From the NCBI GenBank assembly GCA_963749605.1, contig CAVVNN010000004.1, forward strand, positions 434,001-498,000: a stretch of 64,000 nucleotides of DNA, read 5' to 3'. The translations under genes were made by a program, and so were the position numbers. Numbering within the stretch: the stretch's first letter is position 1; every line of letters starts with the position of its first letter. This document shows positions 1-9,411 of this stretch, in pieces. This DNA is from CAVVNN01 sp963749605 (GTDB lineage: Bacteria; Actinomycetota; Thermoleophilia; Solirubrobacterales; 70-9). The notes below the pieces were generated by a model. That model was not told where the DNA came from and did no database searches. It was given only the letters and a program-made list of their open reading frames with translations.

Positions 1-40
1 GGCTGTCTTCCGCTTCCGGGTCAAGCAGGTCGGCTGACCT

Positions 41-805
41 TCAGGGCGCCGGCTCCGCCGACTGGGTGCGCCGCACGATCCAGTGACCGGTCAGCAGCAA
101 CGCGAGCAGGGCGGCGGCGCTGCCGATAACGAGCGGGTCGGTGAGGCTGAGGCCCTCGAGGCGGGTGCCGAAGTAGACGGCGAGCGCGGTTATCGGCATG
201 TACCCGACCACGGTCGTCCAGACGAAGCGCCAGAGCGGCACGCGGGCGGCGCCCGCGGCGTAGGAGACGAGGCTGAAGGGGACGATCGGGATCAGGCGCA
301 CCGCGAGCAGCAGGGTGACGCCGCCGCGCTCGATCATCGCCTCCGTCCGCTCGAAGCGCTCGGTGCCCAGCCAGCGGTCGAGCAGCGGGCGCGCGATCGT
401 GTGCCCGACCGCGTAACAGGCCAGGCCGGAGAGCACCCAGCCCACGGTGACGAGCGCCAGCGCGGGGAAGAACCCGTAGGCGAAGCCGGCGGCGGCGTTG
501 ACGATCTCGGCCGGGTAGAAGACCACCATGTGGATCAGTGCGAGGGCGACGATCAGCAGGGGCCCGGCGATGCCGAGGTCGTCGATCTGCTTGCGGACTT
601 CGGCGGTGTCGCCGCGGATTGCCGCCGCGGCGGCGTCGTGCAGCGGCGGCACCAGGAGGACCAGCGCGGCGAGGATCGCGATCCCCGCAAGCGTGATCGC
701 GATCTCGAGCAGCGGCACCCGCGGCGGCCGGTGCGGTGAGGCGGGGGTCCCGCTCTTCCCGGTTGTCGAAGGCGATCTCACCTGACCCGGGCCAGGTTCG
801 CACAA
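41..805 (-). CDS. TVP38/TMEM64 (VTT/DedA-like) family membrane protein
   Basis: Integral membrane protein of 254 aa with a VTT/SNARE-associated domain. After a basic proline-rich N-terminus there is a hydrophobic segment at about residues 33-52, then a soluble stretch (RGDTAEVRKQIDDLG) typical of TVP38 proteins. The core follows with FYPAEIVNAAAGFAYG, where DedA/VTT proteins carry the conserved reentrant-loop glycines, then RLIPIVPFSLVSYAAG and a last membrane helix near the C-terminus. The family is linked to lipid scrambling or transport; the substrate here is unknown. The TTG start at 805 lies 4 bases after the S53 protease stop; a GTG at 781 is an equally plausible start. The first 40 bases of the window hold no gene. 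Confidence 0.85.
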   Translation of the reverse strand: MCEPGPGQVRSPSTTGKSGTPASPHRPPRVPLLEIAITLAGIAILAALVLLVPPLHDAAAAAIRGDTAEVRKQIDDLGIAGPLLIVALALIHMVVFYPAEIVNAAAGFAYGFFPALALVTVGWVLSGLACYAVGHTIARPLLDRWLGTERFERTEAMIERGGVTLLLAVRLIPIVPFSLVSYAAGAARVPLWRFVWTTVVGYMPITALAVYFGTRLEGLSLTDPLVIGSAAALLALLLTGHWIVRRTQSAEPAP

Positions 806-809
806 GGGG

Positions 810-2605
810 TTATCGGGCGGCGACTCTCCAGGCGGCCTTGGCCAGGCCCTCGACCTTCAGCGATCCCCAGCCCGTCGCGACGTCGTATCCGGGCGTCGCG
901 GGGCAGCAGCCGAGTGGCCGTCCGCCCCCGGCGTCGGCGGGAGTGAGCACGCCGAGGTCGTTGTTTCCCCTGTTCACGTCGGAGAAGACGCCGCGCCCGG
1001 CCCCTTCGGGGCCGAGCTGGTAGAGCAGCGGGTTGAGGAAGCCGAGCGGCGGCTGGCGATGGCGCGCCGCGTACTGGTCGGCGAGCAGAACGCCGCCTGC
1101 CATCAGCGGCGTCGCTGCGCTGGTGCCCCCGACCGAGATCCACCCCGGGCTGGTTTGGGGGGCTTCCGCGCAGGCCGCGGCCGTGCAGTAGATCGCGTAG
1201 CCGGGCAGGACGTCGGCGAGCCCGGCGATGTCGGGGACGAGGCGGCCGTCGCCGTATTCGTGCAGGCGCGGCGCACGCTGCCACCAGGGCCGCCGCGGCG
1301 AGAGCAGGCTGGCCCCGCCCCCACTCGCGCCGAAGAAGTCGGGAGCGTCGTTCCACGTGATTTGGGAGGCGATTCGGTTCTTGGCGTTCAGCTTCAGGTT
1401 CGTGCCGCCGACCGCGGTCACGAACGGCGAGCTGGCCGGTTCGCTGACCGCGCAGCAGCGGCAGCGCGGTCCTGCCGTCGGGGGTTTCGACCGCGCAGGC
1501 GCTGGAGCCCTCGTCCCCGGTGGCGACCAGCGTCGAGATCCCGGCTCCGGCGGCGACGGCGAAGACGTTGTCCAGCGCACGTCGAAACGCGAGGTAGAGA
1601 CTCAGCCGCGGCTCGCAGCCGCCGAGCGAGATCGAGATCACGTTGGGATGGCGCCCCCTCGAGCCCAGCGCCGCCGCTGTGCTGCGCAGCACCCCCGCCT
1701 CCGAGGACCCTCCCTCGTAGACGTAGATCCGCTTCAGTCCGGGCGCAGACGCTGAGAGGACCTCGAGGTCGAGCGTCGTCTCGCCGGCCGGCTGGAGCCG
1801 TTTCCTCGGTCCGACCAGGACCACGCGGATCGGCGGCGACCCGGACCCCGAAGCACCTGCCGAAGGCGACGACGTCGCTGTGGCGGAAGCCGTCGATCTC
1901 GATCACGGCGGCGCTCGTCCCCTTTCCGCGGAACCCGCGGCGGTGCATCGCTTCGTGCCCGTAGGCGGTGAGGTACTGGTTCGGCGTGAACGCCGAGAGC
2001 GGCGAGGGCGCCCCGGCGGCCCTGCCGGATGGGCAGCCGGCGGCGGTGCCGGAGTGGGGGAGGAGCGAGCTCCCACCGCGGACCGCCGCCCCGTCGGCCG
2101 AAGCCGGCGCGACGCTCGCGGTGTGGCCGAATGCGCCCGGCCGGGTGCCGAGGATGCCGATCGCGTCGACGTACCCGCGCAGAGCGGGCGGGACGCGCCG
2201 GACGACAACGGCGGTACCTGTTGCCGAGCCCGTCGCAGGGGCGCGGCGCGGCAGCGCTCGCTTGGCGAGCTCGCTCGGCATCCACGCGATGAGGTAGGCG
2301 CCGGTCGGGCCGACTCGCCCCCTCATGCCGTGGCGGGCGAGCCAGGCGAGGGTGGCGCGACGAACGGCGGGTGAGGCGCCGAAGCGCTTGACCAGCTCTT
2401 CGACCGTCGCGTAGTGGCGGTACCGCGGCGAGCGGGGGTCGGAGACGGAGCGGACGAAGCGGTCCAGTCCAGCGGGATGGTGGAGCAGGAAGAGCGCCTG
2501 CACGTAGCCACGAGGCGCCGCCGGGCCTGCAACGGCCGCCGCAGGCGCCGTCGCACCCGCGACCGCCAGCCAGGCGACGGCGACCGATGCCAGCGGGCGC
2601 CTCAC
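810..2605 (-). pseudogene. S53 family (sedolisin/kumamolisin-like) secreted serine protease, frameshifted
   Basis: Starts GTG (VRRPLASVAVAW) in a GTGA overlap with the stop of the recD2-like gene and opens with an alanine-rich signal peptide. Then come a pro-kumamolisin activation domain (RYRHYATVEELVKRFG) and a catalytic domain. S53 features are visible: the Glu/Asp pair spaced by four in GETTLDLE, the Ser motif GGTSAATP, and the C-terminal Ca-site region FSDVN...GYDVATGWGS. The reading frame breaks twice, near 1848 and near 1458. Removing one base at each place (a G from CCGGG; a C before GCGGTC) restores one frame of 597 aa with family motifs on both sides. The gene is therefore probably intact in the organism and broken by sequence error, though true decay is not excluded. 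Confidence 0.8.
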
Positions 2606-4725
2606 GTATGCAGCCGCTTCGCCAGCCCCGAGTGACGGCCGCTGCCGTCGTCGCGGCGCACCGCCATCGCCAGGGCGCCGGGGTCGCCGATCAGCACGCA
2701 GCTCGTGCGGGCGCGGGTGATCGCGGTGTAGAGGAGGGGGCGGGTCAGCATCCGGGTGTGGGAGCGGTGGCAGACGCCGACCACGACCGGCACCTCGCAC
2801 CCCTGCGCCTTGTGGACCGAGATCGCGTAGGCGAGGCGCAGCGTCCGGGTCTCCTCGTATGGGATCACCAGCGAGTTGCCCTCGTCGGTGTCGACGACGA
2901 TCGCCTCCTCCTCGGGGTCGTCGGAGCGCAGGAAGACGATCGAGCCGTTCATCAACCCCAGCTCGTGCGAGTTGCGGGTCTGGATCAGACGGTCGCCGAC
3001 CCGAAACCGCTCGTTCACCGCCGCCCGGCCGCGCGGGTTGAGCCGCTCCTGCAGGCGCTCGTTGAGCGCGTCGATCCCGACCGCCCCTCGGTACATCGGA
3101 GCCAGCACCTGCACCTCTCGGATCGGGTCGACGTCGAAGCGCTTCGGGGCGCGCTCGGCGACCACCTCGACCACCGTCTCCAGCGCCCGCGCGGGGTTGG
3201 GGCGGTCGATGAAGAAGAAGTCGTGGTCCTGCCCCTCCTCCGGCGCCAGGTGCGGCGGACGTCCCCGGTTAATCTCGTGGGCGGCGGTGGTGATCATCGA
3301 GCGCGCCGCCTGGCGGAAGATGTGGCTGAGCCGAACCACGGGGGCGACGCCGGAGGCGATCAGATCCTCGAACGGCTTGCCGGCGCCGATCGGGGGAAGC
3401 TGGTCGGCGTCGCCGACGAAGACGACGTGGGTCGACTCGGCCAGCCCGCCCAGCAGCACCTCGATCAGCCGCAGGTTGAGCATCGAGGACTCGTCGACGA
3501 CGACCAGGTCGGCGGGGAGCGGGTGGCCGGGCCTGAACCCGGGCTCGCGCCCCGGCGCCCACTCGAGCATGCGATGGATCGTCATCGCCCTGTGGCCGGT
3601 TGCCTCCTCCAGCCGCCGCGCCGCGCGGCCGGTCGGCGCGCAGAGGGCGACCGTGGCGTTGGCGGCCCTCGCCTCGGCGACGATCGCCCGCGTGCAGACC
3701 GTCTTGCCGACGCCGGGCCCGCCGGTCAGCACCGAGATCCGCGCCGCGAACGCGCCCCGCACCGCCGCCCACTGCTCGTCGGTCAGCCCGTCCTCCGGCG
3801 TGTCGTCCGGCTCGTGGTCGAGGTGGGGCGGGGACGCGACGCGGGTCGCGAGGGCCTTGGCCACCGTCAGCTCGCAGGCGTAGGTCGGCACCCGGTAGGC
3901 GCGGCCCTCGTCGACCATCAGGCCGCTCGCGGTTATCAGCACGTCGGGGTCGGGCTCGAGCCCGAGCAGCCTCGCGGCGCGGCCGGCCAGCTCGGCCACC
4001 GGCAGGTAGGTGTGCCCCTGCTGCTCGGCCTCGGCGAGCGCGAAGACGGCGGCGGCCTGGGCGCGGCGGTCGGACTCCGGCGGCACGTCGGCGGCGAGGG
4101 CGATCCTGTCGGCGCGGGCGAACCCGACCCCGTCGACCTCGGTCAGCCGGTAGGGGTCCTCGTGCAGGATCACCGTCGAGCGGTCGCCGAAGCGGGCGTG
4201 GATCGGCGCCGCCAGGTGCGCCAGCCCGTGTGGCGCGAGCAGGACGTGGAGGTCGCGGACGGTGCGCGAGGCGTGCCATGACTCCGCCGCCGCCGAGGCC
4301 TGCTTGGCGCTCACCCCGCGCAGCGCGCCGAACACAGCGTGGGGGTCGGCGGCGATCGCCTGCAGGACTCCCCCGCCGTGCTCCTCGACCAGCCGTTCCG
4401 CCCGGGTCGGGCCGATGTGCCGCAGCGAGGTGAGGTAGGCGATGCGTCCCTCGCGGTCGGCAGGGTCGAGCGGAAGGGCGCCCTGGGCGCGCAGTTGCCG
4501 CCCGTAGCGCGAGTGCGTCTGCCAATCGCCGCTCACCTCCGCCCGGTCGCCGACCCCCAGGTGGGCGACGGGGCCGACCAGCGCGAACCCCTCACCCGAG
4601 TCGGCGTCCTGCACCTCCAGCACCGCGTAACCGTCGTCGTCGGCGCTGAAGATGACGCCGAGCACCTCGACCGTCCCCGAGTAGGCCGCCGCGTCGGCGT
4701 CGAACAGGGTCGCGGTGTCGTTCAC
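2602..4725 (-). CDS. recD2: RecD2-like ATP-dependent 5'-3' DNA helicase
   Basis: Superfamily 1B helicase of 707 aa. It has an N-terminal OB-like domain (about 18-85), helix-hairpin-helix segments (LRHIGPTRAERLVEEHGGG and later DPYRLTEVDGVGFARAD), and Walker A GGPGVGKT at about 335-342. Motif II is VVVDESSM, followed by GDADQLPPIGAG, a UvrD_C_2 tail with LAYAISVHKAQG, and YTAITRAR near the end. The HhH arrangement and lack of RecBC partners match stand-alone RecD2 rather than RecD of RecBCD. The stop overlaps the start of the S53 protease, so the two may be co-transcribed although their functions look unrelated. The ATG at 4725 has no strong SD. Confidence 0.88.
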   Translation of the reverse strand: MNDTATLFDADAAAYSGTVEVLGVIFSADDDGYAVLEVQDADSGEGFALVGPVAHLGVGDRAEVSGDWQTHSRYGRQLRAQGALPLDPADREGRIAYLTSLRHIGPTRAERLVEEHGGGVLQAIAADPHAVFGALRGVSAKQASAAAESWHASRTVRDLHVLLAPHGLAHLAAPIHARFGDRSTVILHEDPYRLTEVDGVGFARADRIALAADVPPESDRRAQAAAVFALAEAEQQGHTYLPVAELAGRAARLLGLEPDPDVLITASGLMVDEGRAYRVPTYACELTVAKALATRVASPPHLDHEPDDTPEDGLTDEQWAAVRGAFAARISVLTGGPGVGKTVCTRAIVAEARAANATVALCAPTGRAARRLEEATGHRAMTIHRMLEWAPGREPGFRPGHPLPADLVVVDESSMLNLRLIEVLLGGLAESTHVVFVGDADQLPPIGAGKPFEDLIASGVAPVVRLSHIFRQAARSMITTAAHEINRGRPPHLAPEEGQDHDFFFIDRPNPARALETVVEVVAERAPKRFDVDPIREVQVLAPMYRGAVGIDALNERLQERLNPRGRAAVNERFRVGDRLIQTRNSHELGLMNGSIVFLRSDDPEEEAIVVDTDEGNSLVIPYEETRTLRLAYAISVHKAQGCEVPVVVGVCHRSHTRMLTRPLLYTAITRARTSCVLIGDPGALAMAVRRDDGSGRHSGLAKRLHT

Positions 4726-4791
4726 ACGTCAAAGCTAGCCGCCCGCGAGGCGGCATCCCGAGCCCCCGAGCCCGCACTTTCCGAATTACCG

Positions 4792-4950
4792 CTAACTCGT
4801 ACCCAGCTCGGCCAGCCTTTCGTCGAGCTGCTCGCGGATCGCGTCGCAGACCGTCTCGACCTCGGCGTTGTAGCGCTCCGAGGAGAGCACTCCCAGCAGC
4901 ACCTCGGCATCGGCTTTCGACATCGTCAGGGTGATCGTCTGTTCGGTCAT
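4792..4950 (-). CDS. small acidic protein of 52 aa, unknown function
   Basis: Small ORF starting MTEQTITLTMSKADAEVLL behind a near-perfect SD (aaggaggcaac) and 35 bases downstream of the cupin gene on the same strand, so probably its operon partner. The protein is acidic and looks helical (VETVCDAIREQLDERLAELG), with one Cys and no membrane segment. I recognise no family. The strong SD and codon use like its neighbours support it as real. Confidence 0.65.
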   Translation of the reverse strand: MTEQTITLTMSKADAEVLLGVLSSERYNAEVETVCDAIREQLDERLAELGTS

Positions 4951-4985
4951 GTTGCCTCCTTGCCGCCGCTCTTTCGCGCCGGCCT

Positions 4986-5378
4986 CTAGCTCGCCATCGG
5001 GTCCGGCTCGCCCAGCTTGGTGATGTCGGGCGCCTCGTAGGCCTCGCCGGCGACGCCGCCGAGGACGAGGATGCGGATGCCGTCGTCGCCCGGCCACACC
5101 TTGCGGCTGATGCCCGGCCCGATTTTGGCGACATGGTCGGAGTCGAGCGGGAAGCGCTCGCCGGCAATCTCGATCTCGCCGTTCCCGCGCAGCGTCACGT
5201 AGACCTCCTCCTGCCCGTCCTGCTCGTGGTCGTGCTCGGGGTAGTTCTCGTAGTTCGGGGGCATGTCGATGATCTGCATGCCGAACGATTCGACCCCGAG
5301 CTCTGCCCGGGCGCGCTTGAAGCCGCCGCCGAAGACGGCCTCCATCTCGTCGATCCTCTTCACTGTATGGGTGCTCAT
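4986..5378 (-). CDS. cupin-domain protein
   Basis: 130 aa with a single cupin fold. Cupin motif 1 is visible as PEHDHEQDGQEEVYVTLRG, with the His/His/Glu metal-ligand pattern, followed by GNGEIEIAGERFPL and a degenerate motif 2 around GDDGIRILVLGG. A strong SD (aaggaggacg) precedes the ATG. The enzyme activity cannot be told from sequence; small actinobacterial cupins of this kind are often sugar isomerases, dioxygenase-like or sensory proteins. It heads a two-gene unit with the 52-aa ORF and is divergent from the YggU-family gene. Confidence 0.8.
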   Translation of the reverse strand: MSTHTVKRIDEMEAVFGGGFKRARAELGVESFGMQIIDMPPNYENYPEHDHEQDGQEEVYVTLRGNGEIEIAGERFPLDSDHVAKIGPGISRKVWPGDDGIRILVLGGVAGEAYEAPDITKLGEPDPMAS

Positions 5379-5471
5379 TCGTCCTCCTTGACCGGGTTGG
5401 CACAGCGATCATAGATTTCGATTCCGGGCCTCGGGTTAAGGTGCGGGCATGAGACCAGGTTCTGCCCTGAG

Positions 5472-5744
5472 GTGAGCGAACCCGAGGCTCAGGTCATGGT
5501 CCGGCTTCGCGCCCGTGCTCACAAGGACGAACTGATCGGGATGAGGGACGGAGTCCTGCAGGCGAGGGTCATGGCGCCGCCGGTCGACGGGAAGGCGAAC
5601 CGGGCGCTATGCCGGCTGATCGCCAAGCGGCTCAGGGTCGCGCCGTCGAAGGTGAGCGTCGTGCGGGGAGAGAAGTCGCGCGACAAGCTGGTCCGAGTCG
5701 AAGGGATCGATGCGGATGCACTACGTGAGGACTTGAAGGGCTAG
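5472..5744 (+). CDS. DUF167/YggU family protein
   Basis: 90 aa, matching the YggU/DUF167 fold. The family signature is seen as ARVMAPPVDGKANRALCRLIAKRL followed by PSKVSVVRGEKSRDKLVRV. The biological role is unknown in the family. Starts with GTG at 5472. It is followed 31 bases later by rlmN on the same strand and may be co-transcribed with it. Confidence 0.85.
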   Translation: MSEPEAQVMVRLRARAHKDELIGMRDGVLQARVMAPPVDGKANRALCRLIAKRLRVAPSKVSVVRGEKSRDKLVRVEGIDADALREDLKG

Positions 5745-5775
5745 GCGCCGAGGTTCCGCCCGTACACTCGGGCGG

Positions 5776-6759
<984 letters not shown>

Positions 6760-6771
6760 GCTCTACCAGCA

Positions 6772-6806
6772 GGCGCTTTATTCGGCTCTGTGCCGAACAA
6801 TGCGCC
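6772..6806 (+). repeat. dispersed 35-base hairpin, copy 1 (possible terminator)
   Basis: Two 15-base arms (ggcgctttattcggc / gccgaacaatgcgcc, 13 of 15 paired) around a 5-base loop, 12 bases after the rlmN stop. The left arm is exactly complementary to the right arm of the second copy at 48795-48829, and the geometry is the same. No T-run follows. It is either a factor-independent terminator type or a REP-like dispersed element. Confidence 0.6.
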
Positions 6807-6867
6807 AAGAGCGGCGAAAAACCGATGGTGAAGGTTTGGCTGCTCAGCCAACTAAGATCTTCGAGCG

Positions 6868-8322
6868 ATGGCCGTCGATACCGCAACGCCCGTCGCCAAG
6901 CCACCCCAGATGTCCGCCAATCCGGTGCGGCGGGTGGTCTCGGATGTGGTGGCCGAGTGGCGCGGGCGCGGCAAGTTTCCGCCCGGCCCGGGCGACTTCA
7001 GCATCGCCCGCACCCGGCAGATCGTCCGCGACCCGCTGCCGATCCTGCTCTCCTGTTATGAGGAGCACGGGCCGATCTTCAGCCTCCGCCTCCTGCACAC
7101 CCGCAGCGTCTTCATGCTCGGCCCGGAGGCCAACCACTTCGTCACCGTTGCCCACCCGGAGAACTTCCACTGGCGTGAGGGCAGCTTCGGCGATCTGATC
7201 CCCCTGCTCGGCGACGGCCTGCTGACGATCGACGACGACTTCCACGACCGCGCCCGGGCGATCATGATGCCGGCCTTCCACCGCGAGCAGGTCACGGCAA
7301 TGCTGGAGTCGATGAGTGCCGAGGCCGAGGCTGCGATCTCCCGACTTCAACCCGGCGAGGTCGTCGACCTCTACGCCTGGATGCGGAACCTGGCGATGCG
7401 GATCGCGATGCGGGCTCTGCTCGGACTCGATCCCGACGGCGCCGGCAAGGGCGCGGTCGCCGCCGAGCACTTCGAGCGCGCCCTCGGCTTCTACGGGATC
7501 GACTTCGCGCTGCGCCTGCTGCGCGGCCCGGGCTCTCCCTGGCGCAGGATGAACGCCTCGCGCGCGGTGCTCGACGAGATCGTCTTCGGCGAGATCGAGC
7601 GCCGCCGCGCCGACCCCAACCCGGAGAGCCGCGACATCCTCAGCCTGCTGCTCTCGGCCCGCGGCGAAGAGGGGGAGGCGTTCACGGACAGGGAGGTCCG
7701 CGACCAGGTGATGACGCTGATGTTCGCCGGCCACGACACCTCGACTTCGACCCTGACCTTCATGATGCACGAGCTGGCGCGCCACCCCGAGGTCGCCTCT
7801 CGCCTCCGCGAGGAGCAGGATCGTGTGCTCGGGGGTGCGACGCCCACCGCGGACCAGCTCGAACGGGAGCTGCCCTACCTCGACATGGTCCTCGACGAGG
7901 TGCTGCGCCTCTATCCGCCGGCATGGATCGGCCCCCGTCGCGCCGTCCGCGAATTCGAGTTCGGCGGCTACACCGTGCCCCGGGGCGCCTACGTCAACTA
8001 TTCCTCCTGGGCCAGCCACCGCATCCCCGAGGTCTTCCCCGAGCCGGAGGCCTTCATCCCCGAGCGCTTCACCCGCGAGCGCAAGGCCGCCCTGCCGCGC
8101 GGCGCCTACGTTCCCTTCGGCGGCGGCCAGCGGATCTGCATCGGCAAGCGTTTCGGCCAGACCGAGGTGAAGCTGGTGGCGACGATGCTGCTGCAGCGCC
8201 TGCGCCTCGACGCGATGCCCGGCCGCACGATGACGATCCGCCAGATGCCGACCCTCTCCCCCAGGGGCGGCCTGAAGATGCGGGTGCTCGAGCGGAGCGG
8301 AACGGGCCCGCCGGGCGGATGA
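6868..8322 (+). CDS. cytochrome P450
   Basis: 484-aa soluble-type bacterial P450. The I-helix oxygen-binding motif is AGHDTSTST, the K-helix ExxR is in LDEVLRLYP, and the haem ligand loop is FGGGQRICIG with Cys at residue 424. No membrane anchor is evident. The substrate is unknown; the general architecture (PAFHREQV, HELARHPEVASRLREEQ) resembles the broad CYP4/CYP102-like clade rather than macrolide hydroxylases. No ferredoxin or reductase gene adjoins it. The stop overlaps the start of a 39-aa membrane ORF (ATGATG). Confidence 0.95.
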   Translation: MAVDTATPVAKPPQMSANPVRRVVSDVVAEWRGRGKFPPGPGDFSIARTRQIVRDPLPILLSCYEEHGPIFSLRLLHTRSVFMLGPEANHFVTVAHPENFHWREGSFGDLIPLLGDGLLTIDDDFHDRARAIMMPAFHREQVTAMLESMSAEAEAAISRLQPGEVVDLYAWMRNLAMRIAMRALLGLDPDGAGKGAVAAEHFERALGFYGIDFALRLLRGPGSPWRRMNASRAVLDEIVFGEIERRRADPNPESRDILSLLLSARGEEGEAFTDREVRDQVMTLMFAGHDTSTSTLTFMMHELARHPEVASRLREEQDRVLGGATPTADQLERELPYLDMVLDEVLRLYPPAWIGPRRAVREFEFGGYTVPRGAYVNYSSWASHRIPEVFPEPEAFIPERFTRERKAALPRGAYVPFGGGQRICIGKRFGQTEVKLVATMLLQRLRLDAMPGRTMTIRQMPTLSPRGGLKMRVLERSGTGPPGG

Positions 8323-8438
8323 TGCCGCTTGGCGCCGAGGCCTGGCCGGCGGTCTTCGGCGGCCTGATCCCGATCCTCGGCCTGGCCGCGATCGGCTACG
8401 TCATCGTCCGCGCCGCCCGCGACCGCGACGAGGACTGA
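8319..8438 (+). CDS. 39-aa single-pass membrane peptide coupled to the P450 gene
   Basis: Short ORF starting MMPLGAEAWPAVFGG, whose first ATG overlaps the P450 stop (ATGATG). It has one hydrophobic segment (GGLIPILGLAAIGYVIV) and a charged tail RAARDRDED. The overlap and clean one-helix design suggest a real microprotein, possibly tethering or stabilising the soluble P450. Function is inferred only from position. Confidence 0.5.
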   Translation: MMPLGAEAWPAVFGGLIPILGLAAIGYVIVRAARDRDED

Positions 8439-8472
8439 TCGCGAGACCTGGAGAGACGCTACGGTCCGCCCC

Positions 8473-9411
8473 ATGCGGGTGGCGGCGGTTCAGCTCGAGG
8501 TCGAGCTCGGAAAGGTCGAGCGGAACCTGGACGAGTCCGAGCGGCTGGCGCGCGAGGCGGCGCGGCAGGGGGCCGAGCTGGTGGCCCTGCCGGAGTTCTT
8601 CACGACCGGCGCCGCCTTTGTGCCCGAGCTCGCCGGCGCGGCGCTTCCCCCGGATGGGCCCGCGACCGCGATGCTCACGCGGGTGGCCGGGGACGAGGGC
8701 ATCTGGATCGGTGGTTCGTTCCTTTGCCGGGACGCCGACGGCGAGGTGCGCAACGCTTTCTTCCTCGCTGGGCCCGACGGCGAGCTGCGTGGCCGCCACG
8801 ACAAGGACCTGCCGACGATGTGGGAGAACGCGTTCTACATCGGCGGCGCGGACGACGGGGTGATAGACGCCGGTCCGTTCGAGGTCGGGGCCGCCGTCTG
8901 CTGGGAGCTGATGCGCAGCGCGACGGCGCGTCGCCTCGTCGGACGGGTGGATGTAGTCGTGGGAGGGTCGAACTGGTGGAGCGTGCCGTCGTGGCCGCCG
9001 CGCAGGCTGACGCGGCGCATGGAGGACGCGAACGCTCGCACGGCCCTGCATGCGCCCAGCGCATTCGCCCGGCTCGTCGGCGCCCCCGTCGTCCACGCGG
9101 CGATCAGCGGCGAGATCCGCTGCCGGATGCCCGAGCTGCCGCTCATCCCCTACAGGGGGTGGTTCGAGGGCGGCGCCCTGATCGCCGCCGCCGACGGCAG
9201 CGTCCTTGGCCTGCGCCGCGGCGGAGAGGGGTCGGGCGTCATCGTCGCGGACACCGAGGTCGGCAGGGTGCCCCCGGTCGCACCGATCCCCCGCCGCTAC
9301 TGGCTGCACCGCCGTGGGCTGCTGCCGGCGATTGCCTGGACAACCGAGCGGCTGCACGGCCGCCGCTGGTACCGGCGCAACGTGCGCCTCGCCCCCGGGG
9401 CCCTTACTTGA
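8473..9411 (+). CDS. carbon-nitrogen hydrolase (nitrilase superfamily)
   Basis: 312 aa with the nitrilase-fold Glu-Lys-Cys triad: Glu41 in LVALPEFF, Lys111 in GRHDKDLPT, Cys143 in AAVCWELMRS. The family hydrolyses nitriles, amides or N-carbamoyl compounds; the substrate is not predictable here. The inserted SNWWSVPSWPPRRLTRRM region is unusual and tryptophan-rich. The stop overlaps the convergent glnN stop by 8 bases. Confidence 0.88.
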   Translation: MRVAAVQLEVELGKVERNLDESERLAREAARQGAELVALPEFFTTGAAFVPELAGAALPPDGPATAMLTRVAGDEGIWIGGSFLCRDADGEVRNAFFLAGPDGELRGRHDKDLPTMWENAFYIGGADDGVIDAGPFEVGAAVCWELMRSATARRLVGRVDVVVGGSNWWSVPSWPPRRLTRRMEDANARTALHAPSAFARLVGAPVVHAAISGEIRCRMPELPLIPYRGWFEGGALIAAADGSVLGLRRGGEGSGVIVADTEVGRVPPVAPIPRRYWLHRRGLLPAIAWTTERLHGRRWYRRNVRLAPGALT

